Source: Lasiosphaeria ovina
Taxonomy: Eukaryota; Ascomycota; Sordariomycetes; Sordariales; Lasiosphaeriaceae
Assembly: GCA_033439765.1 (NCBI GenBank)
Contig: JAULSN010000001.1
Location: 5,642,001 to 5,706,000 of the forward strand
Direction of reading: 5' to 3'
Length of the DNA stretch: 64,000 bases
Shown here: one piece after another, positions 43,412-53,705 of the stretch
Layout of the letters: each line of letters opens with the position of its first letter
Position numbering within the stretch: the first letter of the stretch is position 1
Translations under genes and position numbers: made by a program
The notes under the pieces: model-generated
Told to the model about the DNA's origin: nothing
Databases searched by the model: none
Seen by the model: only the letters and a program-made list of their open reading frames with translations

Positions 43412-44983
43412 GTTGATGGGGAAAAGGAAGGCCTTCTGCTACGAAATGCATTTGCTCTTGGGTGTTCTGGGGTTCTCATGTGTGGCTGTTTTGTTTTTCT
43501 TTCTTTTTTTGGGGGGGAGGGGGGGTGAACTCTGCGTTCCTTCTTTAATCACGCGCGCCCATGTGCTTCGATCCATGTCGGTCAACCTCTTTTGTTGCTG
43601 CCTTGTTACTCTGTTACCCGTTGATAGTCACATATGACCTGTGCCTACCAGGTAGAGAGCGAGGAGGCGAGTGTGCCTTTTGGGGGGGAGGGGGGAATGA
43701 GACAAAGAATATAACCCCGTTCTCAGTCTGCCAAGAACGCCAGGTTCGACTTTCCAAATGCGAGAAATGAGCAGCCGAATGTGTCACATCCACATCTCAT
43801 GATTTCCCTTCTGAAAGGGAAGGGGCGGTCCGCTTTTGTCGCCAAGTGGAAGTTGTCCGCTAACGAACCGGCGGCAGCCAAGGAAGGCGCGCCCGCCGGA
43901 GATGGCGCGGAGCGGCTCAAGTCCCCACTCGGCTTACGCTCCTTCAACGCCTGCTTCGACCAGTAGCATCTCCAGCTCTGTCCCGACAGCCTGGAACGCA
44001 TTCCCACTGGAGCATGAAACAACCTGGGGACCCATATTCTCTGCTTCCCATTTGTTTCAGCAAATACCTACCGTGCGAAGCCGCCTTCCCCTGGACTGTT
44101 GCCCCAGTGCTTATACGATGACCTTGGCCTTGCTGGCCCGACTTGGCGTTTGCAACTCTTACTCTTGACCGTAGCTTGTCATCACGTTTGGGCCCAGAGG
44201 CTGGTTGCCTGAATGGATCTGGATTTTTGGCCTCTCCCGCCCATCGCCTGAGCAAAGGATGACCAACCCCCTGGGAGACTATGGCGGTGCCCGTGATCTG
44301 GGTCCATTCGTCACCGATCCGGACATGTATAGAGGGCCGGCCCGAAAAAGAGACTCGGAGATCTAGCTCTCTTCGAATCTCGCGAGATGTTTTTCAAGAA
44401 ATGACATGACAAGGGTGACGATGTTGCCTTGTCGTGTTTGCTTTTTTCTCGTTCATGCAGCCAGCAAATCGGACGAGCTCAATGCTGGCTGGCGCTTCAT
44501 GGAAAGGAAAACACTCAATCGACGAGTCGATAATGAGACATTACGTCGGCCCTCTCTACCAGCGCTCGCCACTTGACGATAACATGTGAGATCTTTCTGC
44601 TGGCTGCGCAATTCGAAACATGTGTGCAGGAAAGAAAAGATATGAGGCTGTGTCGGCCACAAAGAAACTGCAGTTGGAAATGCAGGGTGCCTATATGCAG
44701 TACCCCCCAGGCGCTTAGCCACCAATTCGTTAATTGGAGGGCCAGCTTTCTGGCCCTGCCCGTGAAACGCAGGCAGCGAGGCAACTCGCAATATGGCCTC
44801 GTCGCTCGAAATGAAGAGGTGGTGGTGCGCTTCTTCTCCTTCAACCATCGCGCCGCCCAATTTCTTGGATGGATATTGTTCATATTTGTTTGGTTTATTT
44901 ATTCGTCCTCTCTGTTGCGCAGCGACCTCTGGTCTTTGCTCGGTTTGTTTGTCTCAACTGTTATTCCCCAGCGGTAGTCGAAG
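43412..44983. other. intergenic region upstream of the NLR gene
   Basis: 1.57 kb with the monooxygenase 3' flank and the NLR promoter. G-runs lie at 43510-43526 and 43682-43694. No accepted gene. Confidence 0.5.
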
Positions 44984-47900
44984 ATGCCCTTGTCGAATGG
45001 CAATGAAGCCATCAACCTTTTGTCCCTGGGTATGTTTATTTCTGTTGGTTGAAGTCGTACCTCGATAGAGTTGGCGAACAAACAAATACTGTCTGTTGAT
45101 CTCATCCACCCTGGCTCAAGCTGACAGGACTCAGATGGCGGCGGCGTCCGAGGGGCGTCTTCGCTTGTTATCTTGCACGACATCATGCTGAAGATCAAGG
45201 AGAGGCATGAATATGCGGACATTCCCAAGCCGTGTGATATATTCCACTTAATAGGCGGGACCAGCACTGGAGGGTGAGTTTCGGAGAGCGCACCTGACAG
45301 CAGCTACATACTAAAACTGCTCCAGTCTCATCGCAATCATGTTAGGAAGGCTCCGAATGTCGACTGAAGAGGCCCTACGCGAGTATGACGAGTGCGCCCA
45401 GAAGATTTTCTCGAACAGAAACTCGAAGCGAGGCAGCCTATCAGAGTGGTACAAGGCCACCGCTCTCGAGAAAGTGGTTGAGGACCTTGTTAAGAGACGG
45501 GGAATGGGAAAACTGATGCGAGAGCCCACGGACCAACCGAAAGGAAAGTCGTTTGTGTGTGTGATGCCTGCCAAGAAGATCGGGGAGCCGCGCCTAGTTC
45601 GGTCCTACCAAGGCGGCGACAACTGGGACAAGGACATCCAAATACTCGAGGCTGCGAGGGCCACCACTGCAGCCTCGACCTTTTTCAAACCGATGGAGCT
45701 CAAGGATAGCGTGACTGAGGAAACTGCCGCGTACATCGATGCTGCCATTGGGTGCAACAATCCGGTCGACTATGTCCTCAAGGAAGCCGTCGCCACGTTT
45801 GGACTCAATAGGCGGTTGGGCTGCATCGTCAGTATCGGCACTGGCACTCGTCGCAACACTAAGGTAGGCAGGTCTCGGCGCCGTGGCTTCAGCCTGGGTG
45901 GTTTGAAGCGGCGAGGGAAATTCGTGATGGGGATTCTCGGGGCGCTGAAGAACACGGCTACTGATGCCGAAACGCCACACCAGCTGCTTGAACACAAACT
46001 GAACGGCCATTCCGGCGCATATTTTCGTTTCAGCGTTCCCAATGCAGCCGATAAGGTCAAACTGGACGCGTACAAGAAGGTGGCGCATCTGAAGACCTTG
46101 ACAACTGATTACCTCTCCGGAGAGAAAATCATCCCCAAAGTCCAGGAGACAGCCGATGTGCTTGAGGAGGAGTCCCCCGATCACAGACTCGCCCTTGGTC
46201 ATGTCCGTAAGTTAGCATAGCATCACGCACAGAAAGAATATCTTCACCTTATCAAGTTTGCTAACATGGAACAAGATGGCCTGGATAAGGAGCAGATAAT
46301 CCCAACCGACACAAAGGCTCAGTTAATGGGCACGACCAGCCCATTCTTTACAGCCAGGGATAAAACGCTTGACAGACTAGTGAGGTACTTTGATCGGGGT
46401 GAGTCCAAAGACACCGAAAGACGAGAGTTTATGCTGCATGGTATGGGCGGTGTTGGAAAGAGTCAGATCGCCCTCAGGATTGCCGAGATGCTTAAAAAGA
46501 ACGGGAGGCAAGTTAATCCCCCATTTCCCCGGAGGTGATCAAACCTGTCTGCGCCTATCTAACTCCCTATAGCGTGAAACATGTCTTCTGGATAGACGGT
46601 AGCAGCACCACTACCGTTGACCAGAGCTATGCAAACATTGCCTTGGACAAGGGGTGGGGGGAGGAAAGCACCCGGGAGCTGAAAAGACTGGCCCTCCGAA
46701 AGATCGGCGAGCTATCCGAGGAATGGTTCATGATATTCGACAACTGCACCATAAGAGACCGCATAGCGCATCTCCCGCTAGGAAATACGGGAAACATAAT
46801 CTACACGACCCGACGCACTCTGGAACTATCCTTGGACTTCAAGCCCGAATCTGTACTCCTAGTCAAGGAACTGAAAGAGTCAGACGCCATCGCGCTTCTT
46901 TTGAAGGCATCTGGTCCTGAATATTCCCTCACAAGTCCACGAGATGTGAGTTTGGCCCGAAATATCGTCAAAGAACTCGGTTGTCTTCCACTTGCGATTG
47001 ATCAAGCGGCGGCGTACGTCAGAGCAGGTGAATGCACCCTCTCCGAATTCCTGATTCGGCTCCACGATAGCAAAGTTCAGTTGCTCAAGAGCCCCAAGTT
47101 CAATGGGTCATCTGCGAGGAACTTGCCAGTGTTTGCTACGCTGGACCTGTCATACGATGTATTTGCTGATATCAAGCACCGTCTCAGAGGGACAGCTAAA
47201 GGTTTCGCCGCACAACTTGCCTTGCAGATGTTGAATCTGTGTCGTTTCTATCGCCACCAAGACGTCAATATCATGACAATTCTTGAACGTACGGCCAAGG
47301 AACGAGCAAAATATCAGACCATACGTTCCCGCTCCCTCGGTAGTCTTGTGAACGACCCAGATTTGAATCTGGAACACTTGATTCAGACCACTGAGGATGG
47401 TGAATGGGTTCAAGAGCTTGGCAGCCAAGCCATGTTGATGCTTCAGACATACTCCATTATACGCACTCGAAAAGATAATATATTATCCATGCACGACTTG
47501 GTACACGAGTGGATTGCACAGAAGCTTGACGACAAGACCTCGGGGCAGATGGCTCAGGTGGCGAGGACAGTCTTGATTGAATCGGTCAGCATTTCAACTC
47601 AGTCTACAGAAAGAATTATTCTGCAACAGATGTTGTCTCCACATTTCCAACTCTGCGTCAAAATCCCCGGCGCTGGCCACCCACTTGCGGAGGCTCTGCC
47701 CGAAGATGCTCGACGTCTTGGGATCCCAGTCCCGTCTGCAAACCCGGACGAGCCGGCTCGTGCCCGGCACAGCGTGGCAGGCACGGGTGAAAGCACGGTT
47801 GACCCCGTCGCCTTAGGCCGCGGTCTGGAGGACTTTAGCGAGGACATGTACGGATGCTACCTGCTCTGGAAGCTAGGCTGGTTCTACAAGTCCCAGAAAA

Positions 47901-49681
47901 TGTTTCCAGAGGCAGAGAAATGTCTGCAGAAGTCCGTCGACACACACAAACTAGAGTACGGTTCTAATGACGACTCGGTAACGGATGCTTTGCAGACCCT
48001 TGCAGAACTCTACCACGAAATGGGACGCCTCGGAGACGCCGAGGGCCTGTGTATGGAGGCACTGGATAGAATAGACTGGAGATTCGAAGAGTACCGGGAA
48101 GACGACTGGATACTGGTAAAGCGTCGAGAAACTCCCGCCGAGGCAATGACAAGGGTCTTAGTTGACGACGAGACTCGCCTTGAACTAAAATCCAGAGCAA
48201 CGGTATCCAGGGAGATCACCACGATAAAGGCCCAGGTGAAACTGTCAGAGGTCTTGATAGATGAAGGCAGATGGGGTCCTGCCAAATCTTTTCTTCGAAA
48301 TGCGCTGGAAACAGCCGAGACCTACGAGTTCTCATCACACATCCTGGAGGTGCGCGACAGGCTTCAAGCAGCGTCTAAGAAGGGCGGGGACATGGATTAT
48401 TGGAACAATCGCGTGAATGCCGAGAATGCGCTTACGGGAGAAGACCTTGAAGAGGCCACGAAAAGTGAACACCACTGCAGAATTATGCGGTATTGGGCAG
48501 ACTGTGTATACCACCAAGGCGAGGAGCTTGGTGTTATGCACACCGCTTGCAAGGTTTACAAGGCGCTGCTGCCTCGTTACGCTCGGTATTACGATCGCTC
48601 CGACCGCAATATCCTCTACACAATGCGCCAGATTGTCCGGTGTTTGTTGTTCTCGAAAGATCGCCGATATGAAGAAGCCATTAATCTCGCCAGCGACTGT
48701 CTCTCTCGAGCCAGACACACCTATGGAGAATACCATCCCGAGACGGTGCAAGCTCTTGAGACACATGGACTTGCACTTTTATGGTCAACATCAGATATGA
48801 AGGGGGCAGGACTTCGCTACCATAAAGACGCCCTTGAGAGAGCGTTGGTCTGTTTGGGGCCGGGTCACTTCATCACCAAACGCATTAGCAATAGAGTGGA
48901 CCAGCTTGGAAACCCCCGCCCCTCCCAGACTGGCTCCCAAAATTCGCAGCTCTCAGGCCCGACACCCCCATTCCTTCAGCATCTGGAGGGGGCTTTCGCA
49001 ACAATATTTGATGAAGATGATCGACCAAAGTCGCACGAAGAAATTATCGATAGACTAAGCGCCAAGCTGGGACCGAGGCATTCGATTGTCAAACAGCTAG
49101 AAGAGGAATGGGGAGAATCGCTTGAGCACGACAAGGCGCGGAGACTGAGGTCCAAGATAGGGGAAATAGAAGGCCCAGAGGTGTCTCTCAGGGCCCGAAA
49201 CATGGAACAGCTTCCTTTCAGCGGCCTGGACCGAATCGACGAGGGCTGGGAAAGGCCGCCCGCAACGGCCGACAAGAAGCGTGTAAACGCCCCGGAGGCT
49301 CAAAACACGGAGCAGTTTCCCAGGAGGTCAGCCCGAATAGACAAAGATGGAGTGATGCTTCCTGAGAAGAAGCAGCAAAATACTCTCAGGAGTCGGAGAC
49401 AGCGTAGTCAGCGGCGTAGGCCACGCTTTGTCGACGAACCCGGAGAAGGATCGTCAAAGCCTAAACATAAAAAGTGGGAACAGAGCTTCGAGGCCATGGT
49501 GACGATTCAGCAGTTGGCGAGAATAGATGAAGACTGGCAAGGCGAGAATCTTAGGGTTCCAGATACAGATCAGCAATACTGCCACGGGGAGGATTCAGCT
49601 GGCGATGTTGGGCAAGATGTCGAGATGCTGTCGAAAGCGGAGGGAAAACGGCCTCGATATCCCATTGCACAGCCTTTGTAG
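44984..49681 (+). CDS. patatin-NB-ARC-TPR NLR-type receptor (PLP-1-like allorecognition protein)
   Basis: Exons are 44984-45029, 45135-45273, 45326-46206, 46276-46507 and 46573-49681, giving 1468 residues in one frame. Intron 3 ends in AAG and lies at the patatin/NB-ARC boundary; intron 4 is GC-AG. Domain 1 is a patatin-like phospholipase: oxyanion loop DGGGVRG (16-22), nucleophile Ser59 in GGTSTGG, and Asp200 in YIDAAIGCNNP, where the usual DG[GA] is DAA. Domain 2 is NB-ARC: P-loop GMGGVGKS (411-418), Walker B WFMIFDNC (Asp489), IIYTTRR, LPLAIDQAAAYV and MHD at 739-741. TPR-like repeats follow from about residue 855 (EAEKCLQKSVDTHKLEYG). The tail is charged, with three degenerate repeats and an Arg-rich patch. 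In Neurospora and Cryphonectria such proteins detect non-self SEC-9 and trigger cell death; a SEC9 gene lies 4 kb downstream. Confidence 0.93.
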
Positions 49682-49706
49682 TTAGGTGGTTACGAGGAAG
49701 AGAAAT

Positions 49707-49724
49707 TAGGTAGGTAGGTAGGTA
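49707..49724 (+). repeat. TAGG tetranucleotide repeat
   Basis: Short TAGG x4 run in the 60-bp gap between the stop codons of the NLR gene and ACN9. Confidence 0.85.
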
Positions 49725-49741
49725 TATAGATACAGATATGT

Positions 49742-50253
49742 TTATGAGTTAGATTCCCCGTCGGAATCACGATTCTTGATGGCCAGCATGAGCTCGTACA
49801 TTTGGCCCAGTTGCTCGTCTGGATTTACGTTAGCAATTATGTGGTCGAATTCAGTGTTGAGACTGCACATACCGCTCATCTTTGCGAGTTTGGCTTGGTC
49901 CAACTTCTCGCCAACCCAGGACTCCCCCTCGATCTTTTGCGCGTATAGTTGCCACTCGGTGAGAAACCCTATCTGATGCCGCTGTGAGAATCCGTCTGGC
50001 AGCTTGACTGCCGCCGCAGGGAAGATTTGCTCACTAGGTGGATTGGATTCTCGACGGCCCGATGGGCTCGAAATTCGGCTTTGACGTACTCATCGCCCAG
50101 GACGCGCATCTCGGACGGCAGGAACTTGCGATGCGCCCGTAGAAGTCGTCGGTAGAGTGGTATCGGCGGCAACAGCGCCATCGGCCCGGGGTTATTCAGA
50201 CCCCTTGACGACTGCATGGCCGACGCCATCAGGAGCTTCACCGATGTTCTCAT
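49742..50253 (-). CDS. SDH7: succinate dehydrogenase assembly factor 3 (ACN9/SDHAF3, LYR family)
   Basis: Exons are 50253-50035, 49972-49873 and 49818-49742, giving 131 residues, a normal length. The start at 50253 is the first true ATG in frame. The N-terminus ([18 protein letters not shown]) is a short presequence. The LYR motif reads [17 protein letters not shown]. The core [20 protein letters not shown] joins [16 protein letters not shown] and [17 protein letters not shown], all typical for ACN9. The family protects or delivers the Fe-S subunit of complex II in the mitochondrial matrix. Intron 2 shows a GCTAAC branch site. The gene is tail-to-tail with the NLR gene, with only 60 bp between stop codons, and lies between the two candidate allorecognition partners. 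Confidence 0.92.
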
Positions 50254-50694
50254 GTCTGCACTGTCCGATAGGTTTGCTCTCGGAATTGGAAATCGACACA
50301 ACAACTGAAATAAACGCTAGTCTCAACGTTCAAGCTCGAATTATATGCCTGGGTCCAATTATTACCAGATAAAAAGTAGCGAGTGAAAACCAGTTAGCAT
50401 GTTGAGCTGCCTACTTCTAACTGTCAAGGAGGGTTGACCAGGTCTAGTTCATGAGTTAGGACTTGAGATGGAGGCTAAGACGATGGAGTGCAATCAAACA
50501 GTGCAAAGCACTTACAGGGGGGCACAACCACTGTAAGAAGCTTGGCAATTTGGACGCCGTTAACAACATTCTGCCCCACCTTTAGCGCATCACAGCCAAT
50601 CAATGGAGCTATTGCTCACCATTCTAAGTTTTTCTCAACTCGCAAAACCTTCGATTCGTATACCCACCAACTGCTCACCTAGCACACATACAAG
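50254..50694. other. divergent promoter region between ACN9 and DHR2
   Basis: 440 bp, AT-rich. It holds the two 5' UTRs; no other feature. Confidence 0.6.
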
Positions 50695-53049
50695 ATGTCC
50701 AAAAAAAGGAAACTCGAGGCCCAGGCTGGAGACCAGGTCAAAGTCGGAAACAAGACGATATCGCTGGAGGGCTATCTATCAAAAAAGCCGAGGAAGGAGC
50801 AAGCCACATCGAACAACACGAGTGGAGTCCCAAACTCAGATCAGGCGCTCCAGACCCAAGCACCACCAGCATTACAATCAGAAGCCAAGGACGAACAAAA
50901 GTCTGACAAAAACCAAGACACCACAAAGCCAGCGGGTGATCCGCAATTTCTCCCAATACGCCAGGCTCTGCCACTATGGACACACCAAGATGAGATTCGT
51001 CGCATATTGCGGCAACACGATGTCTTGCTTCTTGTCGGCGAGACAGGTTCGGGAAAGAGTACCCAAGTCCCCCAGTTTCTCTACCAGGAGAAATGGTGCC
51101 AGAGAAGGAGGGTCAAGGTCCAGACCAACGGAGTAACCGAGCAAGTGAACGTCGGAGGCGTCATTGCAATCACACAGCCGCGCCGAGTCGCAGCAACGAC
51201 CCTCGCCCATCGCGTTTCCCGTGAAGCTGGAACCTCTCTCAATGGGCAGCGAGGAGGCAGCGACGCCAAGGGTGCCGTCGTAAAGGGGCTTGTTGGCTAC
51301 TCTGTCCGGTTTGACCACCGGGTACCTCCAGGCACCAAAATCAAGTTCGTCACAGAAGGCATGCTTCTGCAAGAACTTCTCCGGGACCCCCACCTCAGAC
51401 AGTATAGCGCTATCATTGTCGACGAGATCCACGAGCGGAGCGTGGATGTCGATCTGCTGTCTGGGTTTCTCAAGCAAATCGTCTCAGGAGACAAGGCGGG
51501 TCGTGGCGGCATCCCGCTCAAAGTTGTTATCATGAGCGCCACGGCCAATGTTGAGAGCATCAAACACTTCTTTTCAAACCCAGATACCAACACTGCGAGC
51601 TCCTCATCCACACGAGAAGAGAACCCCACAGACGGGATCCAGTTTCTTCAGGTTGAGGGGCGTCAGTTTCCCGTAGATGTCATTCATGCTCCAAAGCCGA
51701 TCCCGGATATCCAAGAAGCCCTTCTGAAGACAGTTTTCAAGCTTCACACGGAAGAGCCACTGACGGATAAACACGGAAGACGCGATATCTTGGCATTCCT
51801 TACGGGACAGGAAGAAATTGAGACAGCCCAGAGGCTTATCGAAGAGTACGCAGCAACACTCGGCCCCAAGCTGCCAAAGATCAACGTTATGCCACTGTTT
51901 GGCCAACTCTCCATGGAGGCTCAATACGAGGCATTCCAACCGGTCAAAGGAGCCTTTACTAGAAAAATAGTGCTCGCGACCAACATTGCCGAAACATCAG
52001 TCACTGTGCCTGGCGTCAGGTATGTCATTGACTGCGGCAAAGCAAAAGTCAAGCAGTTCAGGCCCCGACTCGGCATGGAATCTCTCTTAGCAAAGCCAAT
52101 ATCGCAGTCCTCGGCCATCCAACGGACTGGACGAGCAGGACGAGAAGGCCCCGGCAAATCATACAGACTCTACACCGAAGAGACCTTCCAAGGCCTTAAA
52201 AAAACCGACCTTCCTGAGATTCTGCGGACTGATGTTCTTGGCGCCGTCCTGACAATGAAAGCGAGGGGGATAGAGGATGTCCTTGCATTCCCTCTCATGG
52301 ACCCACCGGAGGTAGAATCCGTCGGGAAATCACTCCTACACCTTCACCTCCTCGGGGCTCTCGCAGATGACGGGTCAATCACGGACATGGGCCGCAAAAT
52401 GGTCATGTTCCCCGTAACCGCCCCATATGCCCGGGTTCTGCTCGCTGCGACAGATCCCAAGCACGACTGCCTGTTAGAAGTGATCGACATCATATCATGT
52501 ATCACAGCCGGCGACGACATTTTTCTTCAAGTACAGTCAGAAGAGATCAAGGAGGAGGTCGAGGTCTACCGAAAGGAGCTGTTCCGTCGAGAGGGTGATC
52601 TCCTAACCTACCTCACGGCCATGCAGCATTACGCCGCCGAGAACACGGACCGCGCGCAGTGGTGCAAGTCCCGCAAGATCAACATGCGGAACATGAAGCA
52701 GGCGCTCAACATCCGCAAGCAGATCCGCGGCCTTTGCGTCAGGGAGGGCATGATGGAGCCGGCACCTACCGATCCGCAACCATTCTCTCCCGCGTCGCCG
52801 GACGAGGCAGCTGTCATCTTGAAGTGCTTCCTCAAGGGGTTTGCGCTCAAGACTGCCATGCTGGCGCCCGACAGCAGCTACGTGACCTCTCACGGCAAGC
52901 ATGTCGTGGCGATCCACCCATCTAGCATGCTCCATGGTCAGAAAAAGGAGGCCATCATGTTCCTAGAACATGTTTACACGCAAAAGAACTACGCAAAAAA
53001 GGTCAGCGCCATCCAGGCATCCTGGATCGCCGAGGCTTTGGAACATTAG
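50695..53049 (+). CDS. DHR2: DEAH-box RNA helicase, Dhr2 type (ribosome biogenesis)
   Basis: Intronless, 784 residues. A Lys-rich, Gln/Pro-rich N-terminus (MSKKRKLEAQ) is followed by RecA1 with Walker A GETGSGKST (115-123), motif Ia TQPRRVAA, the DEIH box (243-246) and SAT (281-283). RecA2 carries the motif V region VLATNIAETSVTVPG and motif VI QRTGRAGREGPG. The winged-helix/ratchet and OB-fold regions end the protein. DEIH in place of DEAH is seen in several members. Length and short N-terminus match yeast Dhr2, a nucleolar helicase for 18S rRNA maturation; human DHX33 is the animal relative. Codon use and composition resemble other housekeeping genes. It separates the NLR gene from SEC9. 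Confidence 0.9.
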   Translation: MSKKRKLEAQAGDQVKVGNKTISLEGYLSKKPRKEQATSNNTSGVPNSDQALQTQAPPALQSEAKDEQKSDKNQDTTKPAGDPQFLPIRQALPLWTHQDEIRRILRQHDVLLLVGETGSGKSTQVPQFLYQEKWCQRRRVKVQTNGVTEQVNVGGVIAITQPRRVAATTLAHRVSREAGTSLNGQRGGSDAKGAVVKGLVGYSVRFDHRVPPGTKIKFVTEGMLLQELLRDPHLRQYSAIIVDEIHERSVDVDLLSGFLKQIVSGDKAGRGGIPLKVVIMSATANVESIKHFFSNPDTNTASSSSTREENPTDGIQFLQVEGRQFPVDVIHAPKPIPDIQEALLKTVFKLHTEEPLTDKHGRRDILAFLTGQEEIETAQRLIEEYAATLGPKLPKINVMPLFGQLSMEAQYEAFQPVKGAFTRKIVLATNIAETSVTVPGVRYVIDCGKAKVKQFRPRLGMESLLAKPISQSSAIQRTGRAGREGPGKSYRLYTEETFQGLKKTDLPEILRTDVLGAVLTMKARGIEDVLAFPLMDPPEVESVGKSLLHLHLLGALADDGSITDMGRKMVMFPVTAPYARVLLAATDPKHDCLLEVIDIISCITAGDDIFLQVQSEEIKEEVEVYRKELFRREGDLLTYLTAMQHYAAENTDRAQWCKSRKINMRNMKQALNIRKQIRGLCVREGMMEPAPTDPQPFSPASPDEAAVILKCFLKGFALKTAMLAPDSSYVTSHGKHVVAIHPSSMLHGQKKEAIMFLEHVYTQKNYAKKVSAIQASWIAEALEH

Positions 53050-53705
53050 ATATCCCACCTGATGAGGACTAGGTAGCTGCCATATTACGATGGTATCACC
53101 CGTTAAAGTTCCCAGCGTACTTCTAGTGACGGGCCCGCATTTGGAATCGCGTTTGCAAAGTGTGCGAAAAATATTGCGAGCATCACAATGTCAACATGTA
53201 ATTAATTAGTGGGAACCGGAAGAAAAAAGGACATTAAATGAAAACGAGCAGGGCCTCATCCTCTCCTCCCAAAGCCGGAAGAAATTTGATCTCTCAACAC
53301 TCGTGCAACAAAACGACTTAAAAACTAGACATAATTCATCATTAATGATCTCATCTCCAAGACTAGATCGAATCAAACCTCGAGCCGCAGTTTGAGATTG
53401 CGCAGCCAAGCCGCGACAGACCAGAACCTGGCTCGAACTGGGGAGGGTTGTATATTTCCTCCATTTCTATCCCATATAGCAGCAAGAAAAACAAGGAATA
53501 AACCCCGTCGAGAATCTTGTCCAAGACGAATACTTTTTTGGGGCGGGGGGGAAGAATAGCAGGTCGGTGTAGGAACTGAGTGAGATGATGACTGGAGCGA
53601 CTGAATCGAATGAATTGAATCTGGCGGTTTGGCCCTTCTCCCCATCTTCTACCTCCACCTTTTTTCTACACCCTTTTTCGGTAACGAGGCCCCATTCTGA
53701 CTGAG
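53050..53705. other. 3'-3' intergenic region between DHR2 and SEC9
   Basis: 650 bp, AT-rich, with no supported ORF. It carries the SEC9 3' UTR and the DHR2 3' UTR. Confidence 0.6.
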
